This document shows positions 19,290 through 26,868 of a stretch of DNA of 64,000 bases, piece after piece. Both the position numbers and the translations under genes were made by a program. The stretch covers positions 1 to 64,000 of the forward strand of contig NZ_AQOH01000204.1 in assembly GCF_000364705.1 (NCBI RefSeq), given 5' to 3'. Each line of letters opens with the position of its first letter. Position 1 is the first letter of the stretch. The notes under the pieces were generated by a model. The model ran no database searches and had not been told where the DNA came from. It worked only from the letters and a program-made list of their open reading frames with translations. Origin of the DNA: Pseudomonas fuscovaginae SE-1. GTDB taxonomy: Bacteria > Pseudomonadota > Gammaproteobacteria > Pseudomonadales > Pseudomonadaceae.

Positions 19290-19948
19290 GACAAACCCTG
19301 CTCCTGCAGATACAGAAACAGGGCGGCATCGTTGGTGAGTCCGAGTTTACGCATCGCGCTGATTTTCTGGGCACTGACGGTCTGCTTGCTGCGGCACAGG
19401 CGGGCGGCGATCTCACCCACCGTGCGGCCCGCCGCCAGCAGGCGGGTGACTTCCAGTTCCCGCGGTGAAAGCAGTTCCGGATCACCCAGCCGGTGCCTGC
19501 CGACTTCCCCGGCCAAGGCCAGGGTCTGGCGTACGGAGTCGGCTACGAACACCTTGCCCTGGCGCACATGCTGGATGGCCATGGGCAACTCGTTCGCCAG
19601 GCTGGCCTTGCTCAGCAGCCCCATCACCCCCTGGTCGAGGATGTAGCGGAACAGTCCGGCATTGTTGAGCATGGTGACCACCACGATCGGCAGTGCCGGA
19701 TAGTTGCGCAGCAGGGCCTCGATCATCCGCAGGCCGTCGTTCTGGTCTGCCGTCGGCATCATGAAGTCGGTCACGAGCGCATCGCAGGGAAGGCGGTCGA
19801 GCCGGTCGAAGAGTTCCCCCGGAGTACTCGCTTCGCCAACGACACGGAGTGCAGGCGTTCGCTCGAGGACGGCCCGCAGGCCGATCAGGAATATCGGGTG
19901 ATCATCCGCCAGGACGATCCGTAGTGGCATCTGTGACGACGAACTCAA
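19286..19948 (-). CDS. LuxR/NarL-family response regulator (RocA-like)
   Basis: This 220-residue DNA-binding regulator has a receiver domain at about 9-125 (ADDHPIF, phospho-acceptor D61 in VTDFMMP, K in GLLSKASL) and a C-terminal LuxR helix-turn-helix at about 155-215 (LSPRELEVTRLLAAGRTVGEIAARL). It is the likely output of the neighbouring hybrid kinase. The TTG at 19948 is chosen because GGAG lies seven bases upstream; the first ATG, 18 bases further in, has no ribosome site. The gene is convergent with the EAL gene, sharing the four bases ctag at the two stop codons. The kinase, EAL regulator and LuxR regulator together match the Roc/Sad layout known in P. aeruginosa. Confidence 0.88.
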   Translation of the reverse strand: MSSSSQMPLRIVLADDHPIFLIGLRAVLERTPALRVVGEASTPGELFDRLDRLPCDALVTDFMMPTADQNDGLRMIEALLRNYPALPIVVVTMLNNAGLFRYILDQGVMGLLSKASLANELPMAIQHVRQGKVFVADSVRQTLALAGEVGRHRLGDPELLSPRELEVTRLLAAGRTVGEIAARLCRSKQTVSAQKISAMRKLGLTNDAALFLYLQEQGLS

Positions 19949-20258
19949 GACAAGTCTCCGGTGGCGCAGCAGCGATGTGACTGAAAATTAAGCAAAAAAG
20001 AACAGATGATCGGGCCTGTGTCTGTGAGTAAAGCCGACACAGCCTGTAGTAAAAGTCTAAAAAACCATTGATCTGATTTTAGCCGCGCTTTTCCCGCTGT
20101 TTTTTCCTTGTCATCTTTCTCGTTCATGTTCGATAGACGTCGATCAGTTCGCGGGACCTTGGAGGTTCCGGCGAACTTTCTTCTCCTACTGGCGGTCACT
20201 GACTCCAGGCACCTTTGTTTTCGACCTTTAGGCTTTTGACTATTGAGTGGTGATCGAG
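19949..20258. other. Intergenic region with two inverted repeats
   Basis: About 310 bases between divergent genes, clearly more AT-rich than the surroundings. One stem is ctgtgtc/gacacag at 20016-20042. A longer imperfect hairpin at 20147-20176 (gttcgcgggacc with ggttccggcgaac around ttgga) is followed by tttcttct, so it looks like a plus-strand terminator. The promoters of the LuxR-type gene and of the small protein gene must lie here; no clear -35/-10 pair was found. Confidence 0.55.
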
Positions 20259-20549
20259 ATGGAAAGTATCAGCCTGTTGCTCAATGAAGCGCTGAGTCCG
20301 TATGCCGTTACCCTGACGCCTTCCGGCGGGCACGGTGAGTGCGTGGTAAGCGTGAGGGGTGTTGCCGGACCGGTTCTGGTGGAGCGTGAGGTCAACCAGG
20401 CGCAATTGACCGACAAACGCCTGCTGACCGATGTGGTCGATGGCCTGCATCGTGATTTGCGCATTGCCGAAGGACGTCTGGAACCCTGCGTGATTGCGGC
20501 CCTACGCAATGCCGCTGAGCATCGGGGTGCACATGGCGCCAGCCGGTAG
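20259..20549 (+). CDS. Small conserved protein, DUF3509-like (tentative)
   Basis: This 96-residue soluble protein begins MESISLLLNEALSPYAVTLTP. It has no signal peptide or membrane segment, and its C-terminal half (LTDKRLLTDVVDGLHRDLRI) is probably helical. It resembles small Pseudomonas proteins grouped as DUF3509, but that assignment is from memory. No function is known to me. The ATG at 20259 is preferred; a GTG at 20247 would add four residues, and neither has a strong ribosome site. The leader contains a terminator-like hairpin ending about 80 bases upstream. Confidence 0.65.
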   Translation: MESISLLLNEALSPYAVTLTPSGGHGECVVSVRGVAGPVLVEREVNQAQLTDKRLLTDVVDGLHRDLRIAEGRLEPCVIAALRNAAEHRGAHGASR

Positions 20550-20596
20550 AAATTTTTTGGAACCTTCCTCCCGGAGGTGCTGTCAGAATTTATAAC

Positions 20597-20699
20597 GGCA
20601 AGAGCAGGCATTGTGCTCCGGTGTTTGTGGCTTGTCGTACGGGTCTTTGTAGGCCACGTTTAGCCCCGAGTCGTCTCCCCACTTCTCGGGGTTTCTTTT
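20597..20699 (+). ncRNA. Candidate small RNA or 3' UTR ending at a terminator
   Basis: TATAAC at 20591-20596 could serve as a -10 box, although no good -35 is visible. It is followed by about 100 bases without a reading frame. They hold one weak hairpin (gtggct with aggccac) and end in a clear intrinsic terminator. Equally, this could simply be the untranslated tail of the preceding small gene. Confidence 0.25.
20664..20699 (+). terminator. Intrinsic terminator, plus strand
   Basis: ccccgag (20664-20670) pairs with ctcgggg (20685-20691) around a 14-base loop and is followed by tttctttt. It ends transcription from the small gene about 115 bases upstream, or from a small RNA in between, and lies just beyond the stop codon of the convergent gene. 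Confidence 0.85.
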
Positions 20700-20711
20700 G
20701 CCCGGAATTTG

Positions 20712-21596
20712 TCACCGGTCATCGGGGGCAAGGAAAAACTGTCGGGCATCTTCCCGGTACCTTTCCCGGTCAGCCGGTGCCAGCCACCGCGCGTAGAGTT
20801 CTACCAGCCTGTCCTGACGCAATCCGCGCAGAATGTCGTTGATACGGGGAATCGCCGCGCGGCCTTGCGGCGTGTTCGAGCAGGCGACCCGGATGAACTG
20901 GTAACGGGCGGTGTCCCTGATCGGATAGAACACCAGGTCATCATCGGCGATCTGTTGCTGCCGGGCCTGATAGCGGATCTCCACGCCGTAGCCGAGCAAG
21001 GCCTTCAGGCGTCCCGCGCGTTGCATCTGTAACAGGCTGCCAAGGGCGTCGTTGCCATAATGCCGCACCAGATGTCGCTCGTTGGCCTGGGACAATACCT
21101 CGTCGATCGGCTGGCCGTAGCTGCGCTCGGCGATGATTCCCAGTTGCAGACTGTCGCTGTTCAGCAACGCGGCGAGATCGACCTGGCCTTCGTGCAGAAA
21201 GGGTTCGATCAGTGCCCGATCCTTCTGCCGAACCACCAGGCCGTTGCTGGTCGTGCCCATGCTGCGAATGGAGAACAGCATTTTTTGCGCCCGTGCCGCT
21301 GTCCACAGCAGTGCCGGATCACAAGTGAACGCCGGGCTGTCGAGCATCTGCATGCCCCGCGCGCGGTTCACTCGCAGGATGGTGTGGTCGTACTCCGGCA
21401 GCCGCTCCATCAGCAGCGGCAACATCTGATCGACGGCGCCCTGGCCCTGTTGCGGCCCATCGAAAATGCTCAGGGGCGGCAGGTCCCGCAGCAACCAGAT
21501 CAAGGTCTCCCTGGCCTGCGCGACAGGTGACAGTACGCCGATCAACATCGCCAACATCAGGGGAACGAGGCGTCGCCACAAGGCACTGGGAGTCAT
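20712..21596 (-). CDS. Periplasmic solute-binding-like protein (TIGR02285-like)
   Basis: This 294-residue exported protein has a signal peptide with cleavage near residue 28 (SPVAQA-RE). The mature part resembles the type 3 solute-binding fold (LIWLLRDLPPLSIFDGP, then ILRGLRQDRLVELYARWL at the C terminus), closest to the uncharacterised TIGR02285 group as I recall. No transporter genes lie beside it, so it may be a sensor-type or orphan binding protein. It ends only 13 bases from a plus-strand terminator and is followed upstream, with a 51-base gap, by the co-directional CoA-transferase gene. Confidence 0.7.
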   Translation of the reverse strand: MTPSALWRRLVPLMLAMLIGVLSPVAQARETLIWLLRDLPPLSIFDGPQQGQGAVDQMLPLLMERLPEYDHTILRVNRARGMQMLDSPAFTCDPALLWTAARAQKMLFSIRSMGTTSNGLVVRQKDRALIEPFLHEGQVDLAALLNSDSLQLGIIAERSYGQPIDEVLSQANERHLVRHYGNDALGSLLQMQRAGRLKALLGYGVEIRYQARQQQIADDDLVFYPIRDTARYQFIRVACSNTPQGRAAIPRINDILRGLRQDRLVELYARWLAPADRERYREDARQFFLAPDDR

Positions 21597-21647
21597 GAGG
21601 CTGATACCTTCCTCGGCTTGAAACCAGTCGTTGGTTACCGTGCCACG

Positions 21648-22847
21648 TCAAATGGCGCCACTTTCACGCAGTCGGACAATCTGTGCCTCATCGTAGCCAA
21701 GGTTGTTCAACACCTCGGTGTTGTGTTCGCCCAACCGCGGTCCGACCCATTCGCTGGAGCCGGGTGTATCCGAGAGTTTCGGCACGATGCCGGGCATCTT
21801 GAAGTCCTTGCCATCCGGCAGCTTGGCCTGCAGGAACATTTCCCGGGCGAGGAACTGCGGATCGCCGAACATGTCCTCGGCGCTGTAGATGCGGCTGGCC
21901 GGGACCTCGGCCGTGGTCAGCACGGCGAGTACCGCGTCCAGCGGTTGCGAGTTGGCCCAGCGGTCGATCACGCCATAGAGCTCATCGCGCCGGCTGTCAC
22001 GCCCGTCGTTGCTGGCCAGTTGCGGGTCGTTCGCCAGGTCTTCGCGACCGATGGCGAGCATGAAGCGCTTGAAGATCGCATCGCCGTTGGCGCCGATCTG
22101 CACATGGCGGCCATCGGCGGTGGTGTGGATCGACGAGGGCGTGATGCCGGGCATGATGTTGCCGGTGCGTTCGCGGATGAAACCGAACACGTCGAACTCC
22201 GGCACCATGCTCTCCATCATCGCGAAGATCGCTTCGTACAGGGCGACATCCACCACCTGGCCCTGGCCGCCGTTCACTTCGCGGTGACGCAAGGCCATCA
22301 GCGCGCCGATCACGCCCCACAGCGCGGCGATCGAGTCGCCGATGGAGATGCCGGTGCGCACCGGCGGGCGGTCGTCGAAGCCGGTGATGTAGCGCAGTCC
22401 GCCCATGGATTCGCCGACCGCGCCAAAGCCCGGCTGGTCCTTCATCGGCCCGGTCTGGCCGAAGCCCGACAGGCGCACCATCACCAGCTTGGGGTTGAGT
22501 GCATGCAGGGTTTCCCAGCCCAGGCCGAGTTTTTCCAGGACGCCGGGGCGGAAGTTCTCGATCAGGATGTCGGCTTCGCTCAACAACTGCCTGAGGATCG
22601 CCAGGCCGTCGGGATGCTTCAGGTTCAACGTCAGGGATTTCTTGTTGCGCGCCTGGACGAACCACCACAGCGACGTGCCTTCGTACAGCTTGCGCCACTT
22701 GCGCAGCGGATCGCCGCCGTCCGGCGATTCGACCTTGATCACCTGCGCGCCGAATTCGGCGCAGATCCGCGAGGCGAAAGGCCCGGCGATCAGTGTGCCG
22801 AGTTCGATGACTTTCAGGCCGGAGAGAGGTTTGTCGGCGACTGGCAT
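21648..22847 (-). CDS. CaiB/BaiF family III CoA-transferase
   Basis: This 399-residue family III enzyme moves CoA between carboxylic acids through aspartyl-CoA intermediates. LSGLKVIELGTLIAGPFASR opens the fold. The probable catalytic aspartate is D171 in GISIGDSIAALWG, the position used by formyl-CoA transferase. It resembles CoA-transferases paired with glutaryl-CoA dehydrogenase in lysine and glutarate catabolism, but no gcdH lies in this window, so the acid substrate stays open. It is divergent from yaeQ with a 138-base gap and co-directional with the downstream binding-protein gene. Confidence 0.87.
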   Translation of the reverse strand: MPVADKPLSGLKVIELGTLIAGPFASRICAEFGAQVIKVESPDGGDPLRKWRKLYEGTSLWWFVQARNKKSLTLNLKHPDGLAILRQLLSEADILIENFRPGVLEKLGLGWETLHALNPKLVMVRLSGFGQTGPMKDQPGFGAVGESMGGLRYITGFDDRPPVRTGISIGDSIAALWGVIGALMALRHREVNGGQGQVVDVALYEAIFAMMESMVPEFDVFGFIRERTGNIMPGITPSSIHTTADGRHVQIGANGDAIFKRFMLAIGREDLANDPQLASNDGRDSRRDELYGVIDRWANSQPLDAVLAVLTTAEVPASRIYSAEDMFGDPQFLAREMFLQAKLPDGKDFKMPGIVPKLSDTPGSSEWVGPRLGEHNTEVLNNLGYDEAQIVRLRESGAI

Positions 22848-22985
22848 GGACGATCCTGTAGGACAAGATTGGGGTTGTAGAGCCTTTTAACATGACGCGC
22901 GCCATCTTCATAACCATCGATAGTCGTTGATTGACCTGCGTATCGGTTAGACTTGCCACCTTTCCCGTCTTTAGAAGCCCTGTTC

Positions 22986-23528
22986 ATGGCCCAGCCGTCC
23001 ACGACCTACAAGTTCGAACTCAACCTCACCGACATGGATCGCAACGTCTACGAGAGCGTCAAGCAGACCATTGCCCGCCATCCTTCGGAGACCGAAGAAC
23101 GGATGGCCGTGCGGCTGTTGGCCTACGCCCTCTGGTACAACGAGCTGCTGGCCTTTGGCCGTGGCCTGTCTGAAGTAGACGAACCAGCGTTGTGGGAAAA
23201 AAGTCTGGACGACCGTGTACTGCACTGGATCGAAGTCGGCCAGCCGGACGCCGAACGCCTGACCTGGTGCTCGCGTCGCACCGAACGCACCAGCCTGCTG
23301 GCCTACGGCAGTCTGCGGGTCTGGGAAGGCAAGGTGGTGCCGGCAGTGAAGAACCTGAAGAACGTCAATATCGCCGCCGTTCCGCAAGAGGTGCTGGAAA
23401 CCCTTGCCCAGGACATGCCCCGGGTGATCAAGTGGGACGTGATGATCAGCGACGGCACCGTCTTCGTCACCGACGACCGTGGCCAGCACGAAGTCCAGCT
23501 CCAGTGGCTGCTGGGCGAGCGCGGCTGA
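22986..23528 (+). CDS. yaeQ: YaeQ family protein
   Basis: This 180-residue protein matches the YaeQ family, whose fold is related to PD-(D/E)XK nucleases. Family features are YKFELNLTDMDRNVYE at the start, HPSETEERMAVRLLAYAL near 37, EVGQPDAERL near 83 and IKWDVMISDGTVFVT near 150. E. coli YaeQ was once proposed to compensate for RfaH; no firm function is known. The ATG at 22986 was chosen over an in-frame upstream start at 22953 because family members start MAQPSTTYKF. It lies 52 bases before recJ in the same direction, as in other pseudomonads. Confidence 0.93.
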   Translation: MAQPSTTYKFELNLTDMDRNVYESVKQTIARHPSETEERMAVRLLAYALWYNELLAFGRGLSEVDEPALWEKSLDDRVLHWIEVGQPDAERLTWCSRRTERTSLLAYGSLRVWEGKVVPAVKNLKNVNIAAVPQEVLETLAQDMPRVIKWDVMISDGTVFVTDDRGQHEVQLQWLLGERG

Positions 23529-23580
23529 GTCCGGACGCCGTTTCAATTCCTGTGTCCTGAAGAGAAATTCCGCCAGCGTT

Positions 23581-25293
23581 ATGCGTATCGAACCCCGCCC
23601 ACTGCCCGCCACCCTGCCGTTCCTCGGTGACTTGCCGCCCCTGCTGACCCGCCTGTACGCGGCGCGGGGCGTAATGTCGCAAGAAGAGTTGGATACGAGC
23701 CTGCAACGGCTGATTCCGTATCAGCAACTCAAGGGCATTGATGCCGCGGTGGATTTGCTGGTGGCGGCCTTTGAGCAACGTCAGCGCATCCTGATCGTCG
23801 GTGATTTCGATGCGGACGGTGCGACCGCCAGTGCTGTGGGCGTGTTGGGCTTGCGTTTGCTGGGCGCCGCCCATGTTGATTATCTGGTGCCCAATCGTTT
23901 CAAGTTTGGTTACGGCCTAACTCCTGAAATTGTGACTGAGGCATTGCCGCGCAAGCCGCAGTTGCTGATCACTGTTGATAACGGAATCTCGAGTATTGAT
24001 GGTGTGCTGGCGGCGAAAGAGGCTGGCCTGAAGGTGCTGGTTACCGATCACCACTTGCCTGGCGATGAGTTGCCAGCGGCGGATGCCATCGTCAACCCCA
24101 ATCAGCCTGGCTGTGAATTTCCAAGCAAATCGTTGGCTGGCGTTGGAGTGATTTTCTACGTTCTGATGGCCTTACGTGCTCGCTTGCGCGACGATCTGGG
24201 TTGGTACACGAGCAAAAAACAGCCGAATATCGGCGAATTGCTTGATTTGGTGGCGTTGGGCAGCGTTGCGGATGTGGTACCGCTCGATGCCAATAATCGT
24301 ATTCTGGTTCAGCAGGGGCTCAAGCGTATTCGTGCTGGGCAGGCTCGCGCAGGCATCAAGGCGATTTTGCAGATTGCCAAGCGCGACCATGCGCGTATCA
24401 CCTCCACCGACCTGGGCTTCATTCTGGGACCGCGTCTGAATGCGGCTGGGCGCCTGGACGACATGAGCCTGGGGATCGAATGCCTGCTCAGCGATAATGC
24501 AGAGGTAGCCAGGGAAATGGCGACTCAGCTTGATGATTTGAACAAGGACCGTAAATCCATAGAGCAGGGTATGCAGCGTGAAGCGCTGAAGCAGTTGAAG
24601 GATTTGTCCCTGGAGACAATGCCTTTCGGCTTGTGCCTGTTCGAGCCGGATTGGCATCAGGGGGTCATCGGCATCTTGGCGTCGCGAATGAAGGACCGGT
24701 ATCACCGTCCGACGATTGCTTTTGCCGATGCGGGAGATGGCATGCTTAAGGGATCGGGGCGTTCGGTAGCGGGGTTTCATATCCGTGATGCCTTGAGTGT
24801 CGTGGCGGCGCGCTATCCTAATCTGATGGGGAAATACGGTGGACACGCAATGGCTGCGGGTCTAAGTCTGCCCAAAGAACATTTCCCGCAGTTCGCCCAA
24901 GCGTTCGATGACGAAGTGCGCCGTCATTTAGGCGAAGACGACCTGACCGGCAGGCTGGTAACGGACGGGCCGTTGTCGGTGGAAGAGTTCAACCTCACCT
25001 TGGCTCACGCATTGCGCAACGCCGGCCCTTGGGGCCAGCATTTCCCTGAGCCGGTTTTCCATGGCGTGTTCGAACTGTTGAACAAGCGCATAGTGGGTGA
25101 GCGGCACCTGAAAGTGCAGCTCAGAAGCGAGTGTGGTTCGTTGAAGCTTGAGGGCATTGCTTTCGGAATCGATCCCGAGGCCTGGGCGAACGCGCGGGTA
25201 GAGTGGGTCGAGTTGGCTTACAAGTTGGACGTCAACGAATACCAAGGCAAGGAAACCGTCCAACTGAAGATCGATCATATCGAACCGCGCTGA
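23581..25293 (+). CDS. recJ: Single-stranded-DNA-specific exonuclease RecJ
   Basis: RecJ is a 5'-3' single-strand exonuclease in the RecF pathway, mismatch repair and base excision repair. The 570-residue length fits the family. Motif I is DFDADGATAS at 75-84, the DHH motif is TDHHLPGDE at 155-163, and the DHHA1 motif GGHAMAAG lies near 422. The ATG at 23581 opens MRIEPRPLPATLPFLGD. Much of the gene from about 23.85 kb onward uses noticeably more T- and A-ending codons than yaeQ before it or the OYE gene after it. Confidence 0.96.
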   Translation: MRIEPRPLPATLPFLGDLPPLLTRLYAARGVMSQEELDTSLQRLIPYQQLKGIDAAVDLLVAAFEQRQRILIVGDFDADGATASAVGVLGLRLLGAAHVDYLVPNRFKFGYGLTPEIVTEALPRKPQLLITVDNGISSIDGVLAAKEAGLKVLVTDHHLPGDELPAADAIVNPNQPGCEFPSKSLAGVGVIFYVLMALRARLRDDLGWYTSKKQPNIGELLDLVALGSVADVVPLDANNRILVQQGLKRIRAGQARAGIKAILQIAKRDHARITSTDLGFILGPRLNAAGRLDDMSLGIECLLSDNAEVAREMATQLDDLNKDRKSIEQGMQREALKQLKDLSLETMPFGLCLFEPDWHQGVIGILASRMKDRYHRPTIAFADAGDGMLKGSGRSVAGFHIRDALSVVAARYPNLMGKYGGHAMAAGLSLPKEHFPQFAQAFDDEVRRHLGEDDLTGRLVTDGPLSVEEFNLTLAHALRNAGPWGQHFPEPVFHGVFELLNKRIVGERHLKVQLRSECGSLKLEGIAFGIDPEAWANARVEWVELAYKLDVNEYQGKETVQLKIDHIEPR

Positions 25294-25479
25294 TATACGC
25301 AGCGTTTGAACCCTCCGGTGTCCGCCATTGTCGACTAGGCTCTAAGCACTGTCTGAATGGTCTTGTGACGTTGTCTTCCTTTCCACCCGCCGGGGGGGCG
25401 GCCATCTACTTCGATCATGTCACTCGCCGACGTTCTCACAGAACCCTGGAGCCAGCCCACTTGATTTGAGAGGTGCCCC

Positions 25480-26586
25480 ATGAGTCTGCTGCTTGAACCC
25501 TATACCCTTCGTCAATTGACCCTGGCGAACCGCATCGCGGTCTCGCCGATGTGCCAGTACTCCAGTGTCGATGGCCTGGCCAACGACTGGCACCTGGTTC
25601 ACCTCGGCAGCCGCGCGGTGGGGGGCGCCGGGCTGGTCTTTACCGAAGCCACGGCAGTGACCGCCGACGGCCGCATCACCGCCCAGGACCTGGGCCTGTG
25701 GAACGACGAACAGATCGAACCGTTGCAGCGCATCACCCGCTTTATCGCGGCGCAGGGCGCCGTGGCCGGGATCCAACTGGCCCATGCCGGACGCAAGGCC
25801 AGCACGCATCGGCCGTGGCTCGGCAAGCATGGCAGCGTCAAGCCGGAGGAGGGTGGCTGGACGCCGGTCGGACCGTCGCCGATCGCTTTCGACCCACAGC
25901 ACACCCAGCCTGTACAACTCGACGAGGGGCAGATCGCCGATGTGATCGGGGCCTTCGTCGCGGCGGCTCGACGCGCGCTGGTCGCCGGCTTCAAGGTGGC
26001 CGAGGTGCATGCCGCCCATGGCTACCTGCTGCACCAGTTCCTCTCGCCACTGAGCAACCAGCGGCGTGACCAGTACGGTGGCTCGTTCGACAACCGTATC
26101 CGCCTGGTCCTGCAGGTGAGCGAGGCGGTGCGTGCGGTCTGGCCTGAAGAATTGCCGCTGTTCGTGCGGGTTTCGGCCACCGACTGGGTGGAGGATGGCT
26201 GGAACCCGGATGAAACCGTGGAGCTGGCGCGGCGCCTGAAAGCCCTTGGTGTCGACCTGATCGACGTCTCGTCCGGCGGGACCGCCGCCAACGCGGAGAT
26301 TCCCACCGGGCCGGGCTACCAGACCCGCTTCGCCGAACGCGTGCGCAAGGAATCGGGTATCGCCACCGGCACGGTCGGGTTGATCACCGAGCCGGCCCAG
26401 GCCGAACACATCTTGCGTACCTGCCAGGCCGACATCATCCTGTTGGCCCGCGAGCTGCTGCGCGATCCCTACTGGCCGTTGCACGCCGACGACGACCTGG
26501 GCGGACGCAAGGCCGTCTGGCCGGCGCAGTACCAGCGTGCGACCCATCGCGACCAACCCATCCATGAATCGGACCTGCGTGAATAA
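25480..26586 (+). CDS. Old yellow enzyme family NADH:flavin oxidoreductase
   Basis: This 368-residue FMN enzyme reduces activated C=C bonds. It has marks of the YqjM/XenA subclass: C25 and Y27 in SPMCQYSS, which tune the flavin, and the substrate-binding pair H177 and H180 in EVHAAHGYLLHQF. SNQRRDQYGGSFDNRIR is the family signature. The physiological substrate is unknown; XenA-like members act on enones, nitro compounds and xenobiotics. It follows recJ with a 186-base gap, and the next 280 bases hold no intact gene. Confidence 0.92.
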   Translation: MSLLLEPYTLRQLTLANRIAVSPMCQYSSVDGLANDWHLVHLGSRAVGGAGLVFTEATAVTADGRITAQDLGLWNDEQIEPLQRITRFIAAQGAVAGIQLAHAGRKASTHRPWLGKHGSVKPEEGGWTPVGPSPIAFDPQHTQPVQLDEGQIADVIGAFVAAARRALVAGFKVAEVHAAHGYLLHQFLSPLSNQRRDQYGGSFDNRIRLVLQVSEAVRAVWPEELPLFVRVSATDWVEDGWNPDETVELARRLKALGVDLIDVSSGGTAANAEIPTGPGYQTRFAERVRKESGIATGTVGLITEPAQAEHILRTCQADIILLARELLRDPYWPLHADDDLGGRKAVWPAQYQRATHRDQPIHESDLRE

Positions 26587-26868
26587 AGGCCATAAGGTGT
26601 TGATCGAGCGAGACCTGCAGTTGGGCGACCTGGGCCAGTGGCACTGATCGATCGCAAGAAACTGATCGAACAGTCTACCGTGTCCAGGCCGACCGCGACG
26701 CGCTGTTCTGCCTGCTGAACCAGCTGGGCAGCATGTCGCGGTTCTGATAGCCGATGAATGATCGTACCTGCGACAGGCCGACATCCTTGAACGGGAAGTC
26801 GCGGCGGGTGAGGTCTGTCTTGTTGCGTTAATTGCCCGAGCAACCGTCGTCGGCCCGGGCGATTGCCG
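26587..26868. other. Intergenic stretch with decayed coding-like sequence
   Basis: No intact gene lies in these 282 bases between the OYE gene and the APC permease. Short open stretches look protein-like: on the plus strand a frame ending ...VQADRDALFCLLNQLG near 26.74 kb, and on the minus strand one with RRDFPFKDVGLSQVRSF near 26.8 kb. Neither has a start codon with a ribosome site, and I recognise neither. This may be the remains of a lost gene. Confidence 0.4.

Noticed and set aside
19945..20127. Sixty-codon frame ending in a TTGA overlap with the LuxR-type gene
   Set aside because: The overlap looks like translational coupling and there is a hydrophobic stretch, but no ribosome site precedes the ATG at 20127 and no family is recognised. 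Conservation would have to be shown first.
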